From Serpentinicella alkaliphila (lineage in GTDB: Bacteria; Bacillota; Clostridia; Peptostreptococcales; Natronincolaceae): a stretch of DNA of 64,000 nucleotides. Below the pieces are notes generated by a model that made no database searches, had not been told where the DNA came from, and saw only the letters and a list, made by a program, of their open reading frames with translations. How positions within the stretch are numbered: position 1 is the stretch's first letter; the number at the start of each line of letters is the position of its first letter. The translations under genes and the position numbers were made by a program. Shown here piece after piece: positions 1 through 7,168 of this stretch. The DNA lies in the NCBI RefSeq assembly GCF_018141405.1, contig NZ_CP058648.1:263001-327000 (forward strand), given 5' to 3'.

Positions 1-517
1 CAACACCCAATACATGGGCCTGAACTTCTAGACTATCTCCTAAAGAACTGGTGATGTCAATCATAATATTAATTGTATATGGCAATGCATAGATTATATG
101 TACCAAGATAACGCCAATTATACTATCTGCAATTCCCATTCGAATGAATACCACGTGTATGCCCATGGCGAATACCGTTCCAGGCACAATAATTGGTAAA
201 ACACTACCAAAAGAAAGAAATTTCTTACCCATAAAGTCATAAAATACCAGCGCTCGTGCAGTCATTGTACCAACTACTGCCGCAAGTACTGCAACAACTA
301 ATGAAAGTCCAATACTTGAAAACAGTACGGACATCACTCTAGAATGAGGTCCGAACAATTCTTCAACAGCTCGCATAGAGAACCCTTCTGGTATAAGACT
401 AGGCCAATGCCACCGACTAACAAAACTCCATACAACCAGAATCAAAATGGGTGTTAAAATAGAGAAGACCGATATATATAGAAACAGTTTGAACATTCTA
501 TACTTTCTAGATATCAT
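1..517 (-). CDS. ABC transporter permease, YnjC-like, partial (runs off left edge)
   Basis: Inner-membrane permease of an importer, visible for about 172 codons from an ATG at 517; the 3' end lies outside the window. The visible part has hydrophobic segments near residues 11-30, 70-95 and 108-155. The window ends in SSLGDSLEVQAHVLG, which resembles the EAA-type loop that contacts the ATPase. The ATG overlaps the end of the preceding permease gene by 11 bases, so the two are translationally coupled. With the upstream permease it probably forms a heterodimer; E. coli YnjC is instead one fused permease. The cognate ATPase is not seen and may lie beyond the edge. The substrate is unknown. Confidence 0.85.
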   Translation of the reverse strand, partial: MISRKYRMFKLFLYISVFSILTPILILVVWSFVSRWHWPSLIPEGFSMRAVEELFGPHSRVMSVLFSSIGLSLVVAVLAAVVGTMTARALVFYDFMGKKFLSFGSVLPIIVPGTVFAMGIHVVFIRMGIADSIIGVILVHIIYALPYTINIMIDITSSLGDSLEVQAHVLGV

Positions 518-1382
518 CCTTGTCACCACCGGTCTGAAAGATATTTTTTCGCACCATCCAGTAATAAAAGACTGCCATCGCCAGTGTAATTAGTAGCATG
601 ATGCTATTCATAGCCATTGCATAGGGTCTATGGCGCAAATCAGGATGCATGTACTCAACATAGGCCTGCACAGGCAGAGCCTTTGGCAAAGTCGGTCCCA
701 GCAGAAAAGGTATCTCATATGCTCCAAAGGAAAAAGCAAAAATAATTAGAAATGCTTTCTTTATAGCAGGCATACATAATGGTAGCGTAATGTAGAAGAA
801 AGTCTTTAATCTAGAAGCACCTAGGTTTTCTGCAGCTTCACCCAAGGTAGTATTGATACTGGCCATCAGTGCAAGTACAAAATACGCTACAAAAGGTATC
901 TCTTTCCATAAATAAGCAATTATAATACCTACATTATTTGTACTAAATAATAAGGTAGGAAAGTCTCCCTGTGTATCTAATAGCCCTAGTGCATACATAA
1001 TTCGAGCAAGCAAGCCGTTTTGAGACAAGATTGTAATAATGAATAATGCCACAATGGTATGGGGAATAAGAATCGGTAGCTTTATAATCTGCAAAACTTT
1101 CCCCCTAACATTACCAGTATAGACTAGGACAGCACAAAGCAATACCCCTAGAACTATCGCAAGCACTGATGAAACCAGGGCTATTACAAAACTGACTCGG
1201 ATAGAGTCTATAAACACTGGTTTTTGAAGGATCTCTTCGTAATACCGTAATGTAAAATCCATCATATCAAAAGCGGGGATATATCCGAAACTTTGTACCA
1301 ATGCATTACCAATTCCTAAAAGAAAAAGCAACCCCAACAAAATCATAGGTAAGAGCAAAAAATAAGGTGTCTGATTTTTCAC
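507..1382 (-). CDS. ABC transporter permease, YnjC-like N-terminal half
   Basis: Integral membrane subunit (291 aa, GTG start) of a binding-protein-dependent importer. About six membrane segments are visible, the first within residues 8-30. The sequence INTTLGEAAENLGASRLKTF around residue 177 is a good EAA motif, the cytoplasmic loop that docks the ATPase. The GTG start overlaps the TGA stop of a 53-codon remnant upstream, and the 3' end overlaps the next permease by 11 bases, so the operon is tightly coupled. YnjBCD is named from the adjacent binding protein; the permease alone would be called only a spermidine/thiamine/sulfate-class permease. Substrate unknown. Confidence 0.88.
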   Translation of the reverse strand: MKNQTPYFLLLPMILLGLLFLLGIGNALVQSFGYIPAFDMMDFTLRYYEEILQKPVFIDSIRVSFVIALVSSVLAIVLGVLLCAVLVYTGNVRGKVLQIIKLPILIPHTIVALFIITILSQNGLLARIMYALGLLDTQGDFPTLLFSTNNVGIIIAYLWKEIPFVAYFVLALMASINTTLGEAAENLGASRLKTFFYITLPLCMPAIKKAFLIIFAFSFGAYEIPFLLGPTLPKALPVQAYVEYMHPDLRHRPYAMAMNSIMLLITLAMAVFYYWMVRKNIFQTGGDKDDI

Positions 1383-1540
1383 AGATGGTTCACTCCTTCA
1401 GAAGCATGAAGCAAATTATCAATCCACCCATACTCCTTTGAAATTTCTTCGTAATGGTACGTCTCCACTGGTCGACCCATGGCATCCCCAATAGCTGCAC
1501 CAATCAGCGAGCCATAAACCTTATAATATAAACGGTCCAT
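1379..1540 (-). pseudogene. N-terminal remnant of an ADP-ribosylglycohydrolase (DraG/ARH family)
   Basis: A 53-codon reading frame in the ABC operon. Residues 9-26 read YGSLIGAAIGDAMGRPVE, the N-terminal signature of ADP-ribosylglycohydrolases (consensus like GALLGLAIGDALGAPVE), followed by EEISKEYGWID, which also fits the family. Full-length members are about 260-350 aa, so most of the enzyme, including the later metal-binding motifs, is gone; residues after about 43 look unrelated. Its ATG overlaps the binding-protein TAA (TAATG) and its TGA overlaps the permease GTG (GTGA), so it probably still serves as a translational bridge. It is best explained as an internal deletion that kept coupling intact. 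A functional short peptide cannot be excluded but is unlikely to be an enzyme. Confidence 0.75.
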
Positions 1541-2778
1541 TACTTACCTACAACTTCTTCCGCCCAAATTTCCTCAATTAGTGGGACTAACTTTGCAGGC
1601 ATTTCTGGTAATCGCTTAGAGAGCAATTCATCTTGAGGAATCGTTCCTTTACCAATATGTACCTTGTCAAATAATGCTTTCTCGTCATCCGTCAGCTTAT
1701 CATATTCCACCACAGGTAAAGACTTTAGGGCAGAGAATTGACTTGCCTGCAGTTCCACTGAAATGATTTCGTTAATCGCAACCATAGCGGCTGCCTTATT
1801 CGGGGAGTTTGCTGCAATGGCAATATAATTTGTATTACCTATCATACCATTGTCAAATATAAATGTACGGGCAGTATCAGGAACAATTCCCTTTTCAATA
1901 TCAACAGCTACGGAATAAGACTCATAGCTCATACTCATTACTAATTCACCATCGACAAACATGTTTTCTACCTTCGAAGAAGTGGCAGGAAAGGTTTTCC
2001 CCTCGTTCCAAAGATAAGGGTTAAGTTCTCTTAAGTAAGCTAGTGCAGGCTCGATGGCAGCTTTAACCTTATCTTTATCCACTTCCATATCAATAAACTG
2101 CTTATGCCCAACAATATCGTAGATAACATTTCGAACAAAAGCACTGCCAGTAAAATCTGGAGGTGCAGGATAAGTTACTTTTCCTTTGAGTTTTTTTGCA
2201 TACGCCAAAAGCTCGGCTGTATTTTTAGGTGTTTCAGATGTTACTGCACTATCATTGATTAGTACCATCTGCGCTTTACTATACGGTGCCTCGTACCCCT
2301 CAATAGGGTATCCAAAATCTTTTTGAATTTCTTCAGAGTTTATATCAATATTCTTCTGAAAATTAGGTAGTTTATCAGCAAAGGGCCCAAATAATAACCC
2401 ATTTTCTTTCGCAGAATAAAAGTTTTCTCCGTTGATCCAAATCATATCAATAGAGCCACTATCTTGTTCAGCTTGTTTTTCACCAGAAAGTTTGGCTAAA
2501 ATCTGATCTATATCCATAGGTACCCGCTCTAGGGTAATATCATACTTTTCTTTTAAAGCAGAGGCTACTATAGTATCAAGCCATTTGTTTCTCTGTTCAT
2601 CTCCACCCCAACCATAAAATCTCACCTTTGTTCCTTTTGCTTGTTCTATAATCGTGTCAAAACTAGCATTGTGATCAAATTTTACTTCAACCACATTGTT
2701 TCTCCCATTTGAACAACCTAGAAGTCCAGATAAGACCACCACTAGCATGATTAGTAAAGTAATTCCCTTCTTCATCAT
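1540..2778 (-). CDS. ABC transporter substrate-binding lipoprotein, YnjB family
   Basis: Extracytoplasmic solute-binding protein (412 aa) anchored by lipid: a hydrophobic signal peptide ends in the lipobox LSGLLGC with Cys near residue 22. Features of the YnjB family (COG4134) include YGWGGDEQRNKWLD after the signal, DMIWINGENF around residue 112, GYEAPYSKAQMVLIND and KGKVTYPAPPDFTGSAFVR. The length agrees with the family (about 390-410 aa). It is the first gene of the operon, has a strong ribosome site (GGAGGAAG) and overlaps the next frame by one base. The ligand of YnjB proteins is not established, so none is named. Transcription probably starts in the 130-bp gap upstream. Confidence 0.85.
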   Translation of the reverse strand: MMKKGITLLIMLVVVLSGLLGCSNGRNNVVEVKFDHNASFDTIIEQAKGTKVRFYGWGGDEQRNKWLDTIVASALKEKYDITLERVPMDIDQILAKLSGEKQAEQDSGSIDMIWINGENFYSAKENGLLFGPFADKLPNFQKNIDINSEEIQKDFGYPIEGYEAPYSKAQMVLINDSAVTSETPKNTAELLAYAKKLKGKVTYPAPPDFTGSAFVRNVIYDIVGHKQFIDMEVDKDKVKAAIEPALAYLRELNPYLWNEGKTFPATSSKVENMFVDGELVMSMSYESYSVAVDIEKGIVPDTARTFIFDNGMIGNTNYIAIAANSPNKAAAMVAINEIISVELQASQFSALKSLPVVEYDKLTDDEKALFDKVHIGKGTIPQDELLSKRLPEMPAKLVPLIEEIWAEEVVGK

Positions 2779-2908
2779 ATATTGCTTCCTCCTTATTACT
2801 TTCTTGATTAAATGATTACGATTATAAAAATTGGGCGCGTAAATTCTATCTTCTTAAAGGTTTCCTTTCCTATGTTATTAAGCATATATTCTTTAGCTTT
2901 TTTTGATG

Positions 2909-3427
2909 CTATAATAAATATCTAAATAGTATTCTCGTCCCTATATAGGTTCCTACGAACATAAATGCTCCAAATACCCAGCCATGAAGGGAAAATGAAG
3001 GTATTGCACTAAAATAGGAACCAATATTACAACCAAAGCTTAGTCTGCTTCCATACCCCATCATAAGGCCTCCTAGGAGCCCAAAAAATAACTGTTTCTT
3101 ATTTTTAATTTTTTTCAATTTAAACTCAGATGCGAGGAGTATAGCCATAAGCGCTCCTAGTATAACTGCTATATTAATCACTGAATAATTATTTATTAAA
3201 AATGTTTCTCCTGACTGATGACTATTATCATAAACGCGGAAGTAATACCAGTTTGAAACATCAATACCTAGTTTTCCAAGTGCATAGGCACCCCAATAAA
3301 AAAAACTATTGGTGACCTTCCAAGCATTGCCTGTAAGTGCTAAGATAATAATGTTGGAAAAGGCTAATATCAGTGCTCCAACCATATACGGCCAAGGTTT
3401 CTTAAATAACTTCTTATATAAGCTCAT
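2909..3427 (-). CDS. YeeE/YedE-family transporter, C-terminal half (split gene)
   Basis: Membrane protein (172 aa) with four to five hydrophobic segments, of the YeeE/YedE (TsuA) family that imports thiosulfate or related sulfur species. The diagnostic C-terminal motif is YGSRLSFGCNIGSYFSAIPS followed by SLHGW, containing the conserved Cys. The ATG at 3427 is chosen because it sits behind GGGGTGGG and starts after the TusA-like gene has ended; reading further upstream would overlap that gene. In many bacteria the protein is one chain; here it is divided between this gene and the one at 3686, with the TusA-like gene between. The three probably form one operon. Substrate inferred from family only. 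Confidence 0.85.
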   Translation of the reverse strand: MSLYKKLFKKPWPYMVGALILAFSNIIILALTGNAWKVTNSFFYWGAYALGKLGIDVSNWYYFRVYDNSHQSGETFLINNYSVINIAVILGALMAILLASEFKLKKIKNKKQLFFGLLGGLMMGYGSRLSFGCNIGSYFSAIPSFSLHGWVFGAFMFVGTYIGTRILFRYLL

Positions 3428-3437
3428 TGACCCACCC

Positions 3438-3665
3438 CTATCTACTTTTCTCAATATATATCTCCCATTCCCCATCACTAATCTCTGCATAGTCCACATC
3501 GTGCCCCTGTTTTTTTGCCCAATCTATAACATTTATTATAGAGCATGTGTGATCTGTTTCCATAATCAGAACATCTCCTATAGCCATGTTCTCAAGCTTT
3601 TTTAGTGCTTTAATTAAAGGAATAGGGCATGCTTCATACATGCAATCAATTCTTTCAACAGCCAC
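3438..3665 (-). CDS. TusA/SirA-like sulfur carrier protein
   Basis: Small cytoplasmic protein (75 aa, GTG start behind GGAGGAAG) of the TusA/SirA/YedF fold, which carries persulfide sulfur on a conserved cysteine. The CPxP motif is present as CPIPLIKALKKLE, at about residues 14-26. YeeE/TsuA genes are very commonly paired with such a protein (TsuB/YeeD), which is thought to receive or process the imported sulfur compound. Here it lies between the two halves of the split YeeE transporter with only 10-20 bases on either side, a strong contextual link. No DNA-binding role is suggested. Confidence 0.9.
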   Translation of the reverse strand: MAVERIDCMYEACPIPLIKALKKLENMAIGDVLIMETDHTCSIINVIDWAKKQGHDVDYAEISDGEWEIYIEKSR

Positions 3666-3685
3666 AAGACTTCCTCCTTACCCCA

Positions 3686-4378
3686 TTAAACAGACATTAT
3701 GCTGTTCTTTTTGTCATACCAATCGGCTAATTTATATAAAACTATTAGAATGATAATCTGTATTGTCATTGACAAAGGTAGTCCAAGATATTTTGGGAAA
3801 TAAACTACTGGTGACTCCGAAATGCACATTTTATCCCAAAATTCAAAATCCTTCGCTCCAATTAAAGTTCCGCCAATAAATCCTATCAAGACCACTACCT
3901 GAAGTAAAAAACCTTCTCCAATTCTAATAAGAGTCCCACTTGCACACCCACCTGCTATTACCATTCCGATACCAAATAGTACTGCGCCTACAATTGTATG
4001 GATACCCACTGGTTTTATCTGACTGGGTATATTATCTAGACTTAATGTAGCGTCATTTAAATGAAGTGGCTGAATGATTCCAAATCCTATGGTTGAAATA
4101 ATAAACGCAATGATAATTGCTTTAAATAGGGATGTACTTCCAATCATAATAGGATCTCGAAAACTTGCGACAAAACAGAATCTTGATCTTTGCAGTGTGA
4201 ACCCTATAAGTAGTCCCACCATCCAGAGTAAGCTAAATGTCCTATTTGTAAGTGCAAAATATATAAAGATCACTAAGCATACCAGTAGAACTAACCAGCC
4301 ATACTTTACTTGACTGTTTTTATTTTTCTCTCTCTGCTGCCTACTTTTCTTTAATTCTTCAATTTTGCTATTTGACAA
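3686..4378 (-). CDS. YeeE/YedE-family transporter, N-terminal half (split gene)
   Basis: Membrane protein (230 aa) with a charged N-terminal tail and five to six hydrophobic segments. Family motifs are GFTLQRSRFCFVASFRDP (around residues 59-76) and AGGCASGTLIRIGEGF (around 142-157), each with one of the cysteines thought to relay thiosulfate across the membrane in TsuA/YeeE proteins. The remaining half, with the SFGC motif, is encoded at 2909. It is the first gene of the sulfur operon and is transcribed away from the nucleoside hydrolase, with a 247-bp AT-rich divergent promoter region between them. The functional unit is probably a two-chain transporter. Confidence 0.87.
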   Translation of the reverse strand: MSNSKIEELKKSRQQREKNKNSQVKYGWLVLLVCLVIFIYFALTNRTFSLLWMVGLLIGFTLQRSRFCFVASFRDPIMIGSTSLFKAIIIAFIISTIGFGIIQPLHLNDATLSLDNIPSQIKPVGIHTIVGAVLFGIGMVIAGGCASGTLIRIGEGFLLQVVVLIGFIGGTLIGAKDFEFWDKMCISESPVVYFPKYLGLPLSMTIQIIILIVLYKLADWYDKKNSIMSV

Positions 4379-4625
4379 TGTCTTCAGCTCCTTATAAAGG
4401 TCTATTATATGTTAAAATATAAACAAACCTTTAATTATAATTATACAACAATACTTATCCCTTAAATATACAGGATACTTATATAGGATAATAATTAATT
4501 ATAATATGCTTTACTTCCTATTATAACACAATTTGTGGTATAATTGTTAATATATAGGTAATTGAATTTATTGCGATCATTATATTTATTTGCTAACTTT
4601 TAATGTGAAATGGGGAGATTATGGC

Positions 4626-5495
4626 ATGCATAGAATTATTTATGATTGTGATAACACAATGGGTGTAAAAGAAAAGGATGTGGATGATGGCCTAACCCTT
4701 TTATATTTATTAGGAAGGGAAGATATAGAAATATTAGGAATAACAACTACTTATGGTAACAGCACTATAGAAGTGGTATATACCAACACTTTACAGATGA
4801 TTAAAGAACTTCACCTTCATCATATTCCTCTTTTGAAGGGAGGTCCTTCGTCAGAGAAAAGACAAAGTGATGCTGCTAGGTTCTTATGCGAGAAGGTGGC
4901 TTCGCATCCAAAAGAAATTACTATTGTTGCTACTGGCTCTCTTACAAACCTTTTAGGCGCCTACGAAATGGATATTCATTTTTTTGAAAACGTCAAAGAG
5001 ATTATTCTTATGGGTGGTATAACAGAACCTTTGATTATCAATGGTAAAAATTTAGATGAGCTTAATTTTTCTTGCGATGCCTATGCTGCCTACAAGGTTC
5101 TCACCTCTGGTGCAAAAATTACTGTAATCACAGGTCATATATGCTTACAAGCTCTTTTCGGAAAGCGGGAATATAAAAGGTTGATTGAAAACGAGGACAT
5201 AAAGATATATCAGTATATTAGGAATAAAACAATCCATTGGTTTGAGTTTATAAGGAATTATTTTGGTATAGATGGTTTTTATAATTGGGATATTGTTGCT
5301 GCTGTATATTTGTCTAATCCGGAACTTTTTAATAATAACATCATTCATTTGTCACCCACCCCTCAAGATTTAAAAACAGGATTTCTTAAACAATCTGACA
5401 AAGGATACCACATTAATATACCTACTGCTATAAAAGATATGGAGAAGTTTAACGAGATTATATTTGCTACATGGGCAAATATAAAATATAAATAG
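4626..5495 (+). CDS. Nucleoside hydrolase (inosine/uridine-preferring family)
   Basis: Cytoplasmic N-ribohydrolase-family protein (289 aa) that would cleave ribonucleosides to base and ribose. The N-terminal calcium site is present in the variant form YDCDNTMGVKEKDVDDGLTL, where the usual DxDxGxDD is stretched by an insertion. IVATGSLTNLL near residue 100 and ILMGGI near residue 127 are family core motifs. The ATG at 4626 is preferred over an upstream in-frame start at 4590 because it follows a GGGGA ribosome site. It stands alone between the sulfur genes. Nucleoside hydrolases and ADP-ribosylglycohydrolases often co-occur in salvage clusters, which may connect it to the remnant at 1379. Confidence 0.87.
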   Translation: MHRIIYDCDNTMGVKEKDVDDGLTLLYLLGREDIEILGITTTYGNSTIEVVYTNTLQMIKELHLHHIPLLKGGPSSEKRQSDAARFLCEKVASHPKEITIVATGSLTNLLGAYEMDIHFFENVKEIILMGGITEPLIINGKNLDELNFSCDAYAAYKVLTSGAKITVITGHICLQALFGKREYKRLIENEDIKIYQYIRNKTIHWFEFIRNYFGIDGFYNWDIVAAVYLSNPELFNNNIIHLSPTPQDLKTGFLKQSDKGYHINIPTAIKDMEKFNEIIFATWANIKYK

Positions 5496-5499
5496 TAAC

Positions 5500-5525
5500 G
5501 GGAAGCCTAGGGCTTCCCTTTATTA
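5500..5525 (+). terminator. Rho-independent terminator after nucleoside hydrolase
   Basis: Perfect 8-bp stem GGGAAGCC/GGCTTCCC with a 3-base loop followed by TTTATT, five bases after the stop codon. It also separates this gene from the convergent rhodanese gene. Confidence 0.9.
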
Positions 5526-5537
5526 TTATATACTTTA

Positions 5538-6452
5538 TTATTTTTCAATTTGTTCTCCGCTCACAGAGTATTCAAGCCATGATCCATCATAGTTCTTTAT
5601 ACTGTCATATCCTAAAAGCTCCTGAAGAACAAATAGTGTATGAGCAGCGCGTACTGCACTCTTACAATATGGCATGATCGCTTCTTTATCAGATGTGACT
5701 CCCTTTTCCTCATAAATGGTCTTTAGGTCATCAACAGATTTGAATGTACCATCTTGATTTATAGTATTTGTCCATTCAATCCAAACTGCTCCTGGGATAC
5801 GACCTTCCTTCCATTCATCTTCACTTCGGGTATCTAATACTAATAAATTCTTATTATTAAAGCTTTCCTTCACTGAATCTAAAGTAGCAAAAAGATTTTC
5901 ATTGGCTTCCTTAGCTTTATAAGTACTAGTCGCAACTTCTGCTGCTTTTCCTGTTTCATATCCAGCAGCCTTCCAAGCATCTCGGCCACCGTTTAATAAT
6001 TTTACATCTTTATGACCATAAACCTTTAGTGCCCACCAGATACGTGACGCCCACAGATTATTGGCTTCGTCATAGACTACAATTGTATCTTTTTCAGTTA
6101 TACCTAAAGAACCCATTAGCTCTTCAAAGTTTTCTTTATTAGGTAACATTCCCTTTACACCATTGACTTCTACACTTGTTGCATTTCTATCTATGTCTAT
6201 AGCTGTTGGTATAAATCCACCTAACAATTTGTTTTTACCATCTCGTGCATCCAATACCTTTACTTTACCATCATCAATTAGGTCTTTTAATTCCTCAGCT
6301 GAAACCAAACTTCCTGGATTAGAATACCCGTTCTCACTTGCTTGTGCTGGTTCTGAATCAGACTTGGTAGTAGTCTGGTTTGAACAGCCCACTACACTGA
6401 AGATAAGGGTAATTGCCAGAATAAAAACTAACATTAACTTTGGCTTAAACAT
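5538..6452 (-). CDS. Two-domain rhodanese (thiosulfate sulfurtransferase-like) lipoprotein
   Basis: Exported sulfurtransferase (304 aa) with a lipoprotein signal ending FSVVGC (Cys near residue 23), so it acts on the outer face of the membrane. Two rhodanese domains follow, roughly residues 48-170 and 185-300. The C-terminal domain has the active loop PYCKSAVRAAHT with catalytic Cys; in the N-terminal domain the equivalent loop reads VYDEANNLWASR and has no Cys, the normal situation in tandem rhodaneses, where the first domain is structural. Near the YeeE/TusA genes, it could supply or process thiosulfate or persulfide at the cell surface; that link is inference from position. Confidence 0.93.
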   Translation of the reverse strand: MFKPKLMLVFILAITLIFSVVGCSNQTTTKSDSEPAQASENGYSNPGSLVSAEELKDLIDDGKVKVLDARDGKNKLLGGFIPTAIDIDRNATSVEVNGVKGMLPNKENFEELMGSLGITEKDTIVVYDEANNLWASRIWWALKVYGHKDVKLLNGGRDAWKAAGYETGKAAEVATSTYKAKEANENLFATLDSVKESFNNKNLLVLDTRSEDEWKEGRIPGAVWIEWTNTINQDGTFKSVDDLKTIYEEKGVTSDKEAIMPYCKSAVRAAHTLFVLQELLGYDSIKNYDGSWLEYSVSGEQIEK

Positions 6453-6778
6453 TATAATCCCCCTTTTATCTAAATTATAGATAAATTACAAAACATCAAA
6501 TTCTATGTTAATAATTTATCTAACTACGATTATATTCTAAATGCCCAAAAAATGGAATAGCATATTACTCAATTCTGTCCCTGAAATGGCGTTTATAACA
6601 AAGATTTATATATATAAAGCCTTGTTATATTACAGTAGAATATCTTTTATTTGTATTATTACCAATGATTATAGTTGTAGTGGTGAAATACCCAATAATA
6701 TATAAGAACAGATATACAAGACTAAAAAAATAATCCAGTATGTAAAAGTATTAAATTCAATATCTTTGTCATTTCTGA
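6453..6778 (-). other. Intergenic stretch upstream of the rhodanese gene
   Basis: AT-rich, no convincing gene. It should hold the rhodanese promoter near 6460-6540. The right end (about 6752-6778) may be part of the decayed transpeptidase described next. Confidence 0.5.
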
Positions 6779-7168
6779 CAATGGTCACTATATAAAATTC
6801 TAAGTCATAATGATGTGGGTATCGTGTTGGTCGGTAAACCTTCCACTCCAACACCAAAGGGCTCTTTTAAAATTAAAAATAAAGCCCTAAATCCTGGTGG
6901 ACCCTTTGGAGCTCGGTGGATGGGATTAACAGCAACTGGGGGTAGCTACGGTATACATGGAACAAACAACCCAAATTCCATAGGCCATGCTGCTTCTGCT
7001 GGATGCGTTAGAATGTATAATCATGATGTAATTGAATTATACAATACTGTACCAATCGGAACTATTGTAAACATTTATTTTAATTTAGAAATAGCCCTAA
7101 TATCATATCTGATATTAAGGCTATTTTTATATGTCTTAGAACTTAAATTTAGCTATATTTTTTTGTAG
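6779..7168 (+). pseudogene. L,D-transpeptidase (YkuD) C-terminal fragment, decayed
   Basis: The reading frame carries the second half of a YkuD catalytic domain: [15 protein letters not shown], then [20 protein letters not shown] with the catalytic His and Cys, ending about [11 protein letters not shown]. There is no start, signal or substrate-binding part upstream. An adjacent frame at about 6752-6800 reads [12 protein letters not shown] followed by a stop, plausibly the missing strand after a frameshift. The normal stop is also lost: the frame runs through the chemoreceptor terminator hairpin (7089-7126) to 7168, adding about 25 unrelated residues. It is closely related to the intact transpeptidase at 40233, with the same GGPFG.RWM and GIHGTN.P.SIG patterns. 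A gene remnant rather than an active enzyme. Confidence 0.75.
7089..7126 (-). terminator. Bidirectional rho-independent terminator of the first chemoreceptor gene
   Basis: Long near-perfect inverted repeat (AAATAGCC, TAATATCA / TGATATTA, GGCTATTT with a 4-base loop) ten bases past the chemoreceptor stop codon; T-runs lie on both sides. Confidence 0.88.

Noticed and set aside
6669-6857. 62-codon minus-strand frame over the transpeptidase remnant
   Set aside because: No start signal and it lies antisense to recognisable transpeptidase sequence.
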